Counted from the stretch's first letter, positions 10,110 through 22,700 are shown. The stretch: 64,000 nucleotides of DNA from Ricinus communis (GCF_019578655.1 NC_063262.1:18111582-18175581), one strand, 5' to 3'. A program made the numbers and translations. Notes: generated by a model not told the origin, from the letters alone.

Positions 10110-11400
10110 TAGGCTTTCCTCGAATTATTACTGGTGGTACTTTTTAAGTACTTAGATATTCCATGACTGAGAAAGCTCTTTTTCTGTCATATCGGCTATT
10201 CTGTATGCACCTCCTTTGAGTACTTTGACAACCTTATCAAGGCTTTCCTAGTTAGGCTGTAGTTTACCAACACCGGCTTCTCCTTTGCTAATATTGGCTA
10301 TTCTCATTACTAGTTCGCCTTCTGAGAATAACCTAGGTGGGACCTTTCTGATCACGGTACTTGGCCATTTTATGCTTATAAGCTTCATTCGTTATATTGG
10401 CCTATACTCTTCTTTCTTCGAGAGAATCTAAACATATCCTCATGTAATCCTTATTTTTTATTTCATCAAATCATTAGACCCTTAAGGTCGGCAATTCCAT
10501 TTCAACTAGTATTACAGTTTTTGCTCTATAAGCTAATTTAAAGGGTGTCTCTTCAGTTTCCATTCTAGGTGTTGTTATGTATGACCAAAGAATACTATGA
10601 AGCTCATCAAGCCATCTGCCTTTTCTTTCATCTAACCTCCTTCATCAACCCATTATTTGATTTGTGACTTCTGTTAGTCTATTAGACTGAGGATGAGCAA
10701 TAGAGGTGAACCTTAGGTTGATTTTCATACGAGTACAAAATCCTTTGAACTCCTTATTATCAAACTGGTCATAACAGTATGAGGAATGCTATATATGCAC
10801 ATGATTTCTCTCTGAAAGAAATTGATTGTTCTCTTTATGTGATGGTCACCATTGCTTCTGCCTCATCCCATTTTGTGAAATGGTCAATGGCTACAAGTAT
10901 GAACTTCTTCTAACCTGTTGCATTCGGAAAAGGCTCGAGGATATCCATGCCCAAAACTGCGAAAGACTAATGACTTATGCTCAGACATTGCAGTGCAGCA
11001 AGTAGATGAGATATATTATAATGCTTTTGACACTTGGTGCAAGTTTGTACGAGCTTCTTTGTGTCTTTATACATGGTTGGCCAAAAGTATTCTTGGAGGA
11101 TGGCTTTTCTAGCTATGGTGCTAGCTGCTTCACGAGCACTATAGATCCCTTAATGGACCTCTCTAAGGACATAATCTACTTTCCCTTTTAAGATACATCT
11201 AGACTAAGGATGAGATATTGATTTTATATACAAGATACCCTCTTGAAAAGAGTACATGGTCAAGGTCCTTTCTATCTTAGTCGTAATATTCTTGTCCTCT
11301 AATAACTTTTCTTCTTCGAGCTACTGGATGATCTCTTTCATACATGGGTCGTACTCTTTAATGACTAGTACTTCTTCTTTTGCTAAACTGGGCTCTTTAA
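10110..11400 (-). pseudogene. Tat-lineage integrase remnant
   Basis: Minus-strand text shows LKGKVDYVLREVH-GIYSAREAAS (the H.H of the zinc region, with Gly turned into TAA), YFWPTMYKDTKKLVQTC and CTKCQK near 11230-11030. It continues through a decayed catalytic core. The C-terminal module at about 10400-10110 reads KMAKYRDQKG and ISKGEAGVG, then KVLKGGAYRIADM. This is the arrangement of Tat/Ogre integrases and lies downstream of the second RNase H, as expected. Many stops and frame changes are present, so it is non-functional. Confidence 0.75.
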
Positions 11401-11633
11401 GTATGTAGAACAAGATAAAGAGTCATTTACCACCTCAAGGAAGTGAGCTTAAGCTAGATAGCTCCGCTTTTGTTCTCATCGGACCTGACGATACTCTCAT
11501 CGCCCTCACCAGCCTCAATTTCTACTAACAATGCTCGACTTAGCTCATGCAAGATTGTGTCTTTAACTTCCAAAAGCCCTATTATCTAATTAATCACCAA
11601 TTCTGAAACATTGATGATGCTCAAATGCTTTGC
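11401..11633. other. linker between Tat RNase H and integrase
   Basis: Likely the continuation of the Tat polyprotein on the minus strand. No motif is clear enough to name. Confidence 0.35.
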
Positions 11634-11888
11634 TCACACTGTTAATGCCATTTTTAAACTAGCAAGTAATGCTTCATACTCAGTAACATTATTAGAAGCT
11701 TTAAACTTAATTCTTACCGAGCTTTTAAGATGAACATTGTTTGGTCCCTCGAGGAGTATACATGCTCCTGCCCTATAAACATTAGATGCTCTGTCAATAT
11801 GCGATGCCCATTTAATAAGAGCTTCATCAACTTTTTCTATATTTTCAAGCATGCTCATGCTCTCATAGCCTTTCTCGACTCATACCAA
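11634..11888 (-). pseudogene. Tat second (archaeal-type) RNase H
   Basis: The open frame at 11858-11634 reads ..DRASNVYRAGACILLEGPN, then VRIKFKASNNVTEYEALL. The DGASN..GAGI..L.GP and FKASNN.AEYEAL pattern is the second RNase H found in Tat-lineage elements. The first catalytic Asp lies in ID (HIDRASN). The upstream side ends at an LTR start at 11889. Confidence 0.8.
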
Positions 11889-13320
11889 TGTTAGACAAAT
11901 TCTGCAAGTGCACGAATCACAATAAGTAGTATAGAATGAGTATGAGTATCGTTCCCACGAGGAAATTGATACCAAGTACCAGCCTTAATTGTATTTCCAT
12001 AATCTAAAAAAAAATTGAATAATTGTAATTGAATAAATAACTAATAAGAAAAGAGAATTTAAAGCTAATAATAATTTTTTTAAGAATTTAATAAGTAAAA
12101 CTAGAGCATGGATTTGTTTCACTTGCTATTACTTGGATTACAAGATATTTTCACCATTCAAATCATTAACTTTAGTCAAGGGTAAATCACTCAAATTATT
12201 TAGAGGCTCTTTCGAGCTCATCTAAGAATACCAAAGTCAATTACAACATATTTTCATAGTCATGTCAATTAACTAGGGTTCATTAAGTTTCTTAGTAATT
12301 TATTACTCCCCGAAGGATTCGTCTACTTTTGTGATTGAGGTTCCTAAGTTTTACAAGACTATGAGTTGACAAATCATGCAACTTTCGTTATCTCTAATTT
12401 ACCTAAATACATTTATTTAATTAAGCCTAAAATTAAATACAAGAATAAGTAAAAGTAACTCGTAAAATTGACTGAAAATTAATTTATTGAAAAGAAATTA
12501 AGATCCAAACAAGTAATAGAATAGCTACACAAATCAAAACCCTAAGAAGAGTCTAGCCACACATAATTGTGGCAACACAAAAAAAATAATTAAAAGATCA
12601 AAGAAACAAAAGAAATATTTGATTCAAACTCTTGAATCTTTGTGAAAATCTTCTTGATCTCCTTGAGTATGTCTTCAAAAGCTTTGTATCTATGATGGTT
12701 ATTCTTTTAAAATAGCTATTTTTCCCTTTTTTATAGCGAAGACTCAAAGGAAATATTATTTTGCCTTAAATTTTTGAGTTTCATGTTAAAGAAAACTCTC
12801 TTTCATTGAACATGGCTTAGCGCATGGTCATGTCACGTCCTTTATCTTACAGCACGGCTTGGTACATGCCCATGTGTGATCCCATGCTGTGTTTTTATAA
12901 TTTTTTCGATTCAGATAGAAGCAGTTATAGTTTCAAGCACGTCTGTGTGATACCCGTTCGTCATACTATTCAAAATCTAGAGGTAGAGATGGCTTCTAGC
13001 ACGGCCATGTATTAAGCCATGCTTCCTGATTCTTCTTCTAAAGTGCAACATGGGCACAAGCATGCTCGTGTTAAGCAATAACATGGCTTCTCATGATTGT
13101 TTAGGATCTCTTTCTCATCTTTCCTATAAAAAGGGAAAAACTTATTAAAATCAAATATAAATTCCCAAAACCAAAAGTAAATAAAATACTAGAATAATGG
13201 TATAACTTAAATAAACTCCTAATTAAGTCTAAATTCTTCCTAATTAATATAACTATTTATTCAAAAGTCATTAAAATTCAATTAAAAAACATATGTAAAA
13301 TTACACATAACAATCGAACA
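11889..13320 (-). repeat. LTR (probably solo) inserted in Tat pol
   Basis: The block begins TGTTAGACAAATTC and ends ..CAATCGAACA, giving TGTT...AACA ends. It contains GCAAGTGCACGAATC near the left edge. On the minus strand it has GC-rich CATGGGC/GCCGTGCT-type repeats (12820-13080) upstream of a TATA-like CTATAAAAAAGGG (about 12727-12739). Tat RNase H text flanks it on the right and Tat second RNase H on the left, so it is an insertion. No matching 5-bp TSD was found (ACCAA versus TTAAA), so the exact ends are uncertain. Confidence 0.6.
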
Positions 13321-13321
13321 T

Positions 13322-13608
13322 TAAAATCTCCCCCCTAGACTGACCAATAGATAAGTCGCCTAGATGTTTTTAGCTTCATGCTGCCTTCTTAATGGCTCGA
13401 TCTCGCTCGACTATTACCGTCAAGGCCAAAATACTTATTTAGTGTGATAATAGTTAGGGCTAACTTTTCTATCATGTGATATTAAGTCTTCGCCCCTTTC
13501 AAAACCTTACTCATAATAAATAGGCTTCTACTTGCCATCATCCTCCCTAACAAGGACAAAGGCGATGGTTTCCTTTAGTTGCAAATACAAAACAAAGACT
13601 CAAATTTG
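13322..13608 (-). pseudogene. Tat first RNase H fragment
   Basis: The minus strand reads ETIAFVLVREDDGK, a stop, then KPIYYE. This corresponds to the VS.VLVRE.DG.QKPIYYVSK core of Tat RNase H. It lies between the Tekay-like LTR start (13609) and the LTR at 11889-13320, in the order expected for a Tat pol split by insertions. It is too decayed to place catalytic residues. Confidence 0.6.
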
Positions 13609-13740
13609 TGTCCCACCCCAATCAGGCGTTCACTCGAATAATGTAATAGAAATCAATTTAAACTCAATCAAAGTAAATTAATTCATCACCAACTTTTAAT
13701 CACCCAGATATTACACCTTTAATTTGGTCTGCTAGATATT
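13609..13740 (-). repeat. fragment of Tekay-like 3' LTR
   Basis: Starts TGTCCCACCCC, like the TGTCACGACCC start at 15291, and shares ACTCAATCAAAGT and TTTTAATCACCCA with 15380-15460. It then jumps directly to integrase text, so most of the LTR is deleted. Confidence 0.6.
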
Positions 13741-14430
13741 ACATCTTTCATCTCCAGCTCAGCTACCCGGGTACTTCCCTCGATAGAATAATTCAACCAC
13801 AAGACGTTAACCATCGGTAAAATTCAAGAGCAAAGTTATCGAACTTGAGAATCCACGATCATGACTAACTATCCTTCGTAAGTCAAATCTTTGCTTACTT
13901 TCACATACCGAGATTACAACACGTGCAAAGGATTGAAAATATACTTCCTCAACACGAATAAATGAAATACTAGATTGACATACGAGAAATTTGGCGGCAA
14001 CTCCAACTTGTATGCCACCTTACTAATCCTGCCCATAATTCCCCCCATAAAAGTGTAACTTGCCTTCTTACCACCAAATCACACCCACTTGCATACGAGA
14101 CCCTTAAGAATATACTCTCTAATACTAATCCCCACACGCCGCACCCTCCTCAGCTCGCGAGCAAAAGAGATCTTCTCCGAAACAATCTGAACCAACTCTG
14201 GTCCTGCCAAATTCCTTTCGCCAACTTCTTTCCTAATGACGTGTCCTTTACATGTACATAATACCCTTAACATCCACATCATATCATCAATTTGCTATGA
14301 TAACTGATTCAAGATTACTCGGGTATTGAAATCATGCCATCCTGAAACATAATTTCTTCTCGACTGGAATCTAGAAGGTCTCATATGTTCTTTCGGTCAA
14401 AATGGAGCATGTCGCCACGTATCCATTTTA
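13741..14430 (-). pseudogene. Tekay-like integrase C-terminus and chromodomain remnant
   Basis: The minus strand reads EVGERNLAGPELVQIVSEKI (about 14230-14170), then ISKVAYKLELPPNFS (about 14030-13985), VFHLFVLRKY, and DLTYEG near 13875. This follows the GPEL.Q.T.EKI .. VAYRLELP.. VFHVS.LRKY order of Tekay/Del chromoviruses, whose chromodomain steers insertion to heterochromatin. The chromodomain itself is frame-broken. Stops are frequent. Confidence 0.65.
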
Positions 14431-15273
14431 CAAAGAACGTAAACATTCACATCGAGAACTCCAAGCTAACACAATTTACTTGAAAGATTTACTTATTTAT
14501 TTACTTTATAATCGCCATTAATAAAAATTATTATTATCTTGAAAACCACCTTTATAAAATCGTAAAATCTCTAGTCATTTTTCCTTTTTTATATAAAATT
14601 CTATAATATCACACACCAGGGTGATGATACCCTTTATCACCAATGGGTTGCAATGCATTGATGTATGATGCATTTCTTGAAAATGAGTTAAGGAAATGTG
14701 CATGCCTAAAAATGAAATGCCATGATGACTTCTTGCGGGACTAGGTGCAATATTATATTTTAAAACACTTTTATTCTACTTGGAAAAACAAATAGTGTTT
14801 GCTTAAGCTTCTCTAGATTCTGAGCACCCGAAAGATACACCAGCCACCATTCTTATGCTTCTTACAACCACCAAACTCAACCTTAACCTTTGTTCGACAT
14901 TCTAAGTACTGAGGTCGGCTTTACCCATTAAGACAATTTCTGATGCGATGATAAGACAGTTCATGGCACGACTGCAATTACACTCTACACTAATCCTAAT
15001 TGTGGTGCCCACCACCGAAATAATAATCGAAGCATCTAAGGCCGACTGATCACTTAGAGAAACGACAATGAGTCTACCACGCTCCTAATCTTGCTATCAC
15101 TACAGCGCTTATTCTAAATACAGAATCAAAGATAAGCTTACAAGAAAGAGAAATAACAGACTCTCCAACAGTAAACGCTGAGACTGGAGTCAATGAAAAC
15201 AAACAAAGACATGTTTGATCCTAGCTCCACAGTACTAAGAATCCTAACCTATGTCGAAGGAAATCTAAACATA
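14431..15273 (-). other. Tekay-like leader with internal deletion
   Basis: Lies between the PBS and the integrase text; no gag or RT motif is readable. About 4 kb of gag-pol expected here is missing, so the integrase end has been joined close to the leader. Confidence 0.5.
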
Positions 15274-15286
15274 GGCTTTGATATCA
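15274..15286 (-). other. degenerate PBS, initiator tRNA-Met type
   Basis: The minus strand reads TGATATCAAAGCC, two changes from TGGTATCAGAGCC, directly inside the LTR that starts at 15291. Confidence 0.75.
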
Positions 15287-15290
15287 ACTT

Positions 15291-15968
15291 TGTCACGACC
15301 CGAGCTGTGGGCCCGTGATCGGCACTAGGGAATAGGTAGCGTAAGGCCATCAAATCCCATAGTAAACCTGACCAATCACTAACTCAATCAAAGTGTAATT
15401 CAATTTATAACCATTATAACACTAATTCATCACAAACTTTTAATCACCCATATATGACACATTTAATTCGATTTGCCAGCATAACTGGGCAAAATCTGAA
15501 TTTTACATGAAATTACAAAATGATGATTCTGAAATTTCTATTACGGAGATTCTAGAATTTTAAAAGTCAAACATACCAAAAATCAGTTACATTAACCCGA
15601 GGATGAAGTAGTTGGGCTGCTAGAGGAAAAGAACTGCAGAAAAACTAACAACATCTGAAAAATAGTTAAATTGAGACTGTCAATCTCGAGAGTGAGTTAA
15701 AATCATATATCTAAAATGAATACAATACTTCAATAAAGCATTTGTTTAACTAAAATAAAATACTAAGTCGTGCAAAAACACGTGTCATGTCATGCTTCTA
15801 TAAAATAAATTTTACATACTACGGGACGAGTACCTCATCAGAACTCTAACTTAACATTACCGCCTTAGCCTTTCTGGCCCTCACTCCAATAAGATCGCTC
15901 GGCCAGAGCTAAGCTCACTAGGGTCCTTACATCTAGTATGGTCATTTAATTTCCAATAAAGCTAGCAC
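15291..15968 (-). repeat. Tekay-like 5' LTR, part 1
   Basis: Starts TGTCACGACCCGAGC, the reverse of the solo-LTR end ..GGTCGTGACA. It runs to AAAGCTAGCAC, where the Athila LTR begins. Its continuation is at 28306, so AAGCTAGCAC joins CCAGAGAGC exactly as in the solo LTRs. Confidence 0.85.
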
Positions 15969-17405
15969 TGATAAGCATCATAATACACATGTTTTCATGC
16001 CCGATTGTTTACATTTTTTATGCATGATTATCCCGTTTTATGCTAGAATCACCTGTCTTTTGTTTACTTTCTCATTTCAGGTCAATTTCGAAGGACATCA
16101 TCGAATCGAGGGACATACGTGTGATTACGGACCAAAATCCATCGACTGCGAGGAGTAGCACTGGTGGTCGAAAGCACTACCGACCCTTGAATTACCAAGA
16201 AGTTATCCCCAATTGTGACATTTCAAAGATGACTCAGAACCACCACGGCTTCCCAAAGGCGTGGTGTGATAAGCACAAAGTCGCATGGTCGAAGGAGTCA
16301 GAACAACAGATTTACAGATTACTGGACTCGTGCGTACTGCGGTTACCATCACACTGACCCCGCTATTAATCAACTATATAGGCGATTTTGAATTCTTTTG
16401 AAGGGGGATGATTTTTGGACTCAATTCCAAGACACACACTTAATCAATTATTTCCTATACCTCAATTGTAGACCTTGGTAGGATAAAAATTCATCAATTG
16501 AAGGGGGGATTTCACTTGTTCCAACATCGAATTGAAGATCTAGACAAACTTTGGGAGCATTCAAGAGGCAACTAGGGTTTGAGATTTCAAATTTTGCAAT
16601 TTTAGGGTTTCTCATTCAACTTGAAAGAGAAGGGTGTACATGCCTTTAATTTGTTTTTCATTATTTTGTTCCCTAATTGCTTTAACCATGAACATGAGTA
16701 GCTAGATCTTTTGAATCCATTGTGGGTTCACCTTTGTTGATGGATTATGCTTAATTGTTAGTTTTTATAATTGTCATTCTTGCAATCTTCTTGCTATTCA
16801 AGAATAAAAGTTTGATTCAGTTAATTTGAGACATTGGATTAATTGTTTATTAGGTTGTTTTCTGACATCGAGAAATGCTGTTACAACCGGGACATTGAAT
16901 AGTAAGAACCGGTAGTTAACACTTAGAGATAAGGTTGATTTACTCGCCGGATTAAGAACTAATAACTCTTAATAGTTTTAAATCATACTTAATGCTAATC
17001 ATAGTAATCCGATAGGAAGAGATTCCATTAGGTTAGTGCAGTTTATGAATCCTAGTAAGCTCGAGAGAGGAACCGGGATTCAATTCAGGGATTTAGGCAC
17101 GGGTAAGCAAGATCGGCAATCCATAAAATCCATCTTTAGAATTCCATCACTTAGGCCCCTTTTGGGTTTGTTTCTTTCTTTGCAATTGTCTTTGATTATC
17201 CATTGTTCTTCATTTACTTATTTGCACTCACAACCATTAACGGTAACGCTAGAACTTTCACACCCTATTTCCGGACTAGATAACATAGCAAACAGAGTAA
17301 CTCTAGGTTCACCCGATCTCCGTGGATACGACCTCGATACACACTACATAGGTCAGACTCCAGAGGTTCACTACCTTAGGTGTAGGTTGCATAAAGACCA
17401 CATCA
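15969..17405 (+). repeat. 5' LTR of Athila copy 1
   Basis: 1437 bp, TG..CA. A TATA-like CTATATAGG lies at about 16374-16382 after a GC-rich block (16100-16370). That block differs strongly from the right LTR, while 16380-17405 is nearly identical to it. Confidence 0.92.
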
Positions 17406-17411
17406 AGTTTT

Positions 17412-17428
17412 TAGCGCCGCTGTCGGGA
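17412..17428 (+). other. PBS, tRNA-Asp type
   Basis: TAGCGCCGCTGTCGGGA closely follows the TGGCGCCGTTGCCGGGGA site used by Athila elements, 6 bases after the LTR. Confidence 0.8.
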
Positions 17429-17571
17429 CAGAATGTGAACTAGAGTGAATTGTTTTTGTGTTAATTTAGTCATTATTTGTTTATTCATTTATTCTTTATT
17501 TTTATTATCATTTATTGTTATATTTTTTTTTGATTGATCGCGGTTGTTTGGTTGTTTGCTTCGTGTAGTAT

Positions 17572-19040
17572 ATGACCGGAGCTCTAACCTTGATCCAATA
17601 GCACCCTTATCTCAACCTGCCGCCTCGACATTATCGAGACGACGCCAGGCAGTTGAGGGAGGAGGACAGAGTTACAGTTCGAGTTCAAGGAACTGACGCG
17701 ATGGAGAACCCTCAACCCCCGTGCCGATGATGATCGAAAGGACTATGTACGATTTTGCTCGACCCTCTTAGATGTGGACGAAACGAGTATACCGACCGCT
17801 ATATACCGCCAACAATTTTGAGATAAAGGCCAATGTTATCCAGATGATACAATAGCCGCAGCAGTTTGAGGTGATTGCCCAATGAGATCTCAATGCACAT
17901 ATCTCCAACTTTTGGAGATTTGTGACACATTCAAAATAAATGGAACAACCGATGATGCCATTCTACCGAGATTGTTTCCATTTTCCTTGAGGGATGTGAG
18001 CAAAGAGATGGTCGCAATCTCTTCCACAATGTGACGATCACTACCGAAGGCGCAATAAAAATTTTATATAAGTATTTTCCTCCCGCTAAAACCGCTAAAC
18101 TTAGAAATGACATATCTTCTTTTGCAAATACGATGAAAGCATGTACGATGCATGGGAGAGATTAAAGATCTTTTAAGATGCCGCCCACATCACGGATTGC
18201 CACAGGATGCGCAGTTCGCACCTTCACAATGGGTTGAACCTTGCAACGAGGTGATGGTGGATGCACAGCAGCGGGCGCTAAACAAGAAGACGCCCGGAAG
18301 AGCTGCCTGAACTTGATAGAGGAAATGGCCATGAACAACTATCGTTGGCAATCCTCTGTGAGCCGACTGTAGCGATGTGAGTGGTCAACCAAGTGGACTC
18401 TACACAGCCTTGGTAGCTCAAGTGGAGCTTCTAGCCAAGAAGATCGACCAACCTGCATGCCGCTCATGTAGCGAACGCTGGTCGCGAGTTTTATGGTGGC
18501 CCACATTATGCTGCGAATCGATCATGGGAGGTATGTTTCTGCTTCATCTTCTACTAGTTTTCCATCTAATTCACATATCTTCCGATGTTGAACAGTTGAT
18601 TATATGGGAATGCCCCAAGGCAAAGTGGTAATAACCCTTACAAGAATAATACATACAACCTGGATGGCGAATCATCCCAATTTCAGTTGAAGGAACAATA
18701 ATGCCCGTGGTCCGCTAGTTTTCAAAGACTTCATCAATGTACCACAAAGAATAACCAACAGCCTGCACAAGCTCCTCCTCCACAAGAAAAGAAGTCAAAT
18801 TTAGAGGAGCTTATGATGAAGTTTCAGACGCTCATTTTAAACGAGATTCCGTAGATCGATACAGCACTGAATCAAGCAGCCCCCATCTGTAACTGAGACT
18901 CAAATTGGCCAAATTTCAAAGATGCTTTCAGAGAGACCTCCGTGATCGCTCCCTAGCACTACAGTAGTCAACCCTAGTGGAGTATTGCAAGGCTATCACC
19001 TTGCATTCAAAAGAAATTGACCTGGTTCTTCGCCTTTACC
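17572..19040 (+). pseudogene. Athila gag, copy 1
   Basis: Start chosen at ATGACCGGAGCTCTAACC (17572), the position of the gag start in the family. Recognisable pieces are YDFARPS-like text near 17745, LQLLEICDTFKINGTTDDA in a shifted frame at about 17900-17960, YKYFPPAKTAKLRNDISSF at about 18065-18120, and MNNY near 18330. KKSNLEELMMKF follows at about 18790. Indels change frame every 50-150 bases. Gag would package element RNA; this copy cannot. Confidence 0.75.
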
Positions 19041-19394
19041 GATAAGGATAATACAATCGTAAGTGTGCCGAGCCGACTAAGGAAGGACTAGACCTTGAGG
19101 TGGTAGAGAATGAGACAATGAAAGAATACGTGCAAAGAGACTCGTAAGGGAGTATCGCCCATATCCCGCAAGGTCGAGGTGATAAGGTGGACAAGCAATA
19201 CAGTAAGTTTCTTGACTTATTTAAGCAAATTTGAAAATTAACTTACCTTTTGTTAAGGCAATTTCACAGGATGTCAAGTACGCCAAGTTTTTAAAGGAGA
19301 TTTTGAGCAACAAGAGGAAGTTTGGAGGATCTTGGTCGGCGAACGGAGTGTTCACTTATTCTCCGTAATAAACTGCCACCAAGCCGATGAGATC

Positions 19395-19850
19395 TAGGGA
19401 GTTTTACTATCCCTTGTATGATTGGTGATTTATCAATTGAAGTGGGTGCATTGGTCGATTTAGAGCCAGCATTAACTTAATGCCCATTAGTTTATTTGCC
19501 AAATTAGGGTTGCATGAACCTAAGCCTACTAGGATGAGTGTTCGCTAGCGGATAGAACTGTTAAAATTCTAGAGGTATTGTTGAAGATGTACTTGTAAAG
19601 GTAGATAAATTTATCTTTCCTGTGGATTTTGTGGTAATGGATATGGAGGTGAGCACCGTGCTCTTATCCTCGGTAGGCTTTCCAGCTTACATCGAGGGTC
19701 ATATCGGCGTAAGCGATGGAAAGCTTAAGCTTAGAGTTGATGATGAGACCATTACCTTTGACCCAGCCACTCCACGAGACAAACATCGACTCACGATAAT
19801 ACCGATATCACGTGGACGTGATCATGACGCCGGGTCGGAGTCCCATTTGC
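19395..19850 (+). pseudogene. Athila protease region, copy 1
   Basis: DNA from GGGAGTTTTACTATCCC (19395) onward aligns with the better-preserved protease of 56836-56500. IGDLSIEVGALVDLEPA corresponds to IGDLPISSALADLGAS, so the active-site LGAS is spoiled here by an indel. VDFVVMDME and GKLKLRVDDETITFDPAT remain readable at 19622-19770. Confidence 0.7.
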
Positions 19851-20019
19851 AAGAAATTTTATGTTCGACCCTCGCAAGTAGCAACAATGAGATGAGGAGT
19901 TGTCCAACGAGCAAGTGTTGGAGCAACTACACTGCTTATCAAGCTATGACCACGAGCCGGGCTTGTCAACCGCTGATCCACTATCTTTTCTCGGATGTGT
20001 CCAGTAAGGTGCAGTAAAG

Positions 20020-21420
20020 ACTTCATTCGAGACCCACCAGTCTTAAATTGAAGGAGTTACCGAGCCACTTGGTTTATGCTTTCCTGGATGAAGAGAAGCG
20101 CTTACCAAGAGTAATCATATAGCCCGATCTAACTCCTCAAGAAAAGCCATGTCATTGGAAGTTCTAAGGAAGTACAAGAAGGCCTTTGCTTTCAATATAG
20201 CAGATATCCCGCATAAATCCAAGTTTCGCTCTCATAAGATTTCATTGAGGAGCCAGTGGTGTTCACCTTTCAAAGATGACCAATCCAACATGAAAGTGGG
20301 TTGTACTCAAGAAAGGAGGCATCACAAAGGTAAGGAATGAGAAGGATGAGCCGATCCTCGACTGACGAGATAACGAACAAAGAGGCTTCCGAGTTTGCAT
20401 TGATTACCGTAGGCTTAATGATGCAACTCTATGACCATTTCCTCTTCCTTTATTGATCGATTGAACGCTAGCAGTCACATGTTTTATTGTTTCTTGATGG
20501 CTTTGAGTTGCTGATTCCTATTGCACCGAGGACCAAGAGAAGACTACCCTTCACCCCGGACGCCTTATGTATTATGCCATTCGGATTGCGTCTGCACCCG
20601 CCACATGCAATGATGGCTATTTTGAGGACATGATTGGGGAGTTTATGTAGAGGTATTTATGGATGACTCTCCTCTGCTTTTGGAAATTCTTTCTCTTTGT
20701 TCTGGCAAACCTCGAAGCATGATGCGTATTAGCTAGGTGTATTGAGGCTAACTTGGTACTAAATCGGAAATGCCATTTCTGCAAGAGAGGGATTGTTTGG
20801 GGCATAAGATCTCAATTTGGGATGGAGGTGGATAGAGCTAAGGTATAATATCTGCTACCTCCTATTCTTAATAGAGTTTCTGGCCACAGAGGGTTTTACA
20901 GAGATTTACAGAGATTTCTAAGATTGCTAGGCCTCTCACTCAATTGTTAGTTAAAGATGTACCTTTTATTTTTGATGATGCATGTTTCTTGGCGACTTTT
21001 GAGTTACTTAAGAAACTTCTAACTACGTTCTACCAGTGGTTTCTCCCTGTTTGGGCGCCTTTTGAACAATGATGTGCTAGATGATTAGCTTGAGTCCGTG
21101 TTTGGACAAGAGGATTGAAAAAGAAGTTCCAACCCATTTACTACGCTTAGCAAGACTTTGATAGAGCCCAGAACACTACACCACCACAGGAGGAGGAGTT
21201 ATTGGTCGTTGTTTATGCCTTCGACAAGTTTAGATCATACCTCGCCTTCCAAAACCATCATTTCACTACCACCTGCCGAGGTACTTATTCCTGAAAATGA
21301 TGCGAAACCGAGATTAATTCGATGGATTCTTTTGTTATAGGAATTTGATGTCGAGATCAAGGATAAGAAGGGCGCGGAGAACTGGCAATGGACCATTTAT
21401 CGAGATTGGAAAATCCTCAC
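20020..21420 (+). pseudogene. Athila reverse transcriptase and RNase H, copy 1
   Basis: Readable parts are EVLRKYKKAFAFNIADIPH at 20158-20210, FRVCIDYRRLNDAT at about 20389-20430, FPLPFIDR near 20440, the catalytic FMDD at 20656-20667 and [14 protein letters not shown] near 21216-21255. These are the RT and RNase H landmarks of Ty3/gypsy pol in the correct order. Frames shift repeatedly. Confidence 0.75.
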
Positions 21421-21559
21421 TTGGATGCACTTGATGAGACGGCCATGACGATCGATTTCGGAAGAACATTTATATGTCACCTGTGCATACAACCGATACT
21501 CCCCGGTTTTCTCGGGATTACGCTAACTATTTGGTTGCTAGGGTTCTACCAGGGGTATG

Positions 21560-22700
21560 ACTTATCGTGAAAAGAAGAGATTCTTTCACGATTTGAAATA
21601 CTATATTTGGGAAGATCCCTTTGTTTAAAGTAGTGGCATCGTGATTCGGCCGTTGTGTATATACGGCGAGAGACTCTCCAAATATTGAAGCATCGCCACG
21701 GGGACCCACTGAGGTCATCGTTGCCAACCTATACAATGCCATGAAGCAGACAGATTCTATATCGCCCACGCTTTCCAAGATGCACGGAATTTGTTCAGTT
21801 CAGGACCCTTGCCAACGCTGCAGTAATATCTCTTCGTGATGGATGCCCCAAACCGGTGTACAAGCGAGATTATGTTTCAGCATCGACTCTACGGACCCTT
21901 TCCTCTTCGTATGGTAATAAGTACATTCGTCATTGCTGAATATTTCAGCGTTCTCAAGCTCAGCATGCTCGGTGTAGATGATGAGATGCCTGTTGTCTGG
22001 GAGTTCTTGTTTATTGTTTGCATAGGTTTAGCATACCTAGTATTTTATTGATGAGGAACACATTCTCGAACGCCCAATTAGAGAAAGTACTTAAGCTGCA
22101 CGGGGTTACTCATCGATTCTCTACTCCCCATCACCCCTGCATTCAATTAGGCGCTGAGGGTAACCACTGTGGGTATTAAACGATTTAGAGGAGAACCATT
22201 AAGTACTAGTAGGAAGGACTGGACTCTTAAGTTAGATGATGCATTATGGGCGTTTAGGAACGCTTAGGACATCTATAGGTTTTACGCTCCCCATCGCCTT
22301 GCTTATGGAAAGTCATGTCATTTTCCGCTGAAAGTTGAGCATAAGGCACTTTGGGCCCTTAGAACTTGTAACTTTGATATTGATTCGCAAGCAAGGAGCG
22401 ACAATGGCAAAATGAGCGAGCTGATGAGTGGTGCCGCGCAGCGTCTGAAACCTCCTTAACTTACAAAGCAAGGACCAGAAATGGCATGATCAAAGGATTC
22501 GTGAGCCTAAGGAGTTTCAGGTTGGGGATCGAGTGTTGTTTACAACTCTCGCCGTCCTGCTTCCCAGTCTCGCCGTCCGGACCATTTCAGATCGGACAAG
22601 TCTTTCCATATGGAGTGGTAGAGTTGCATCATCCGGAGAAGGGAAACTTCAAAGTGAACGGCCATCGGCTAAAGCGATACCATTGTAACTCGTTGGATAG
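21560..22700 (+). pseudogene. Athila integrase, copy 1
   Basis: KKRFFHDLKYYIWEDPFV starts the zinc region at about 21573. GPFPSSYGNKYI follows near 21895, DWTLKLDDALWAFRNA at about 22220-22265, HRLAYGKSCHFPLKVEHKAL near 22293-22350, and the C-terminal FPYGVVELHHPEKGNFKVNG at 22605-22665. The catalytic acidic residues are not all readable. It corresponds to 53450-54650 on the other strand. Confidence 0.75.

Noticed and set aside
13329..13341. GGGGGG-rich tract on the minus strand next to the LTR at 11889-13320, a candidate polypurine tract
   Set aside because: The sequence beyond it reads as Tat RNase H, not as the interior of another element, so it is more likely part of the host Tat pol.
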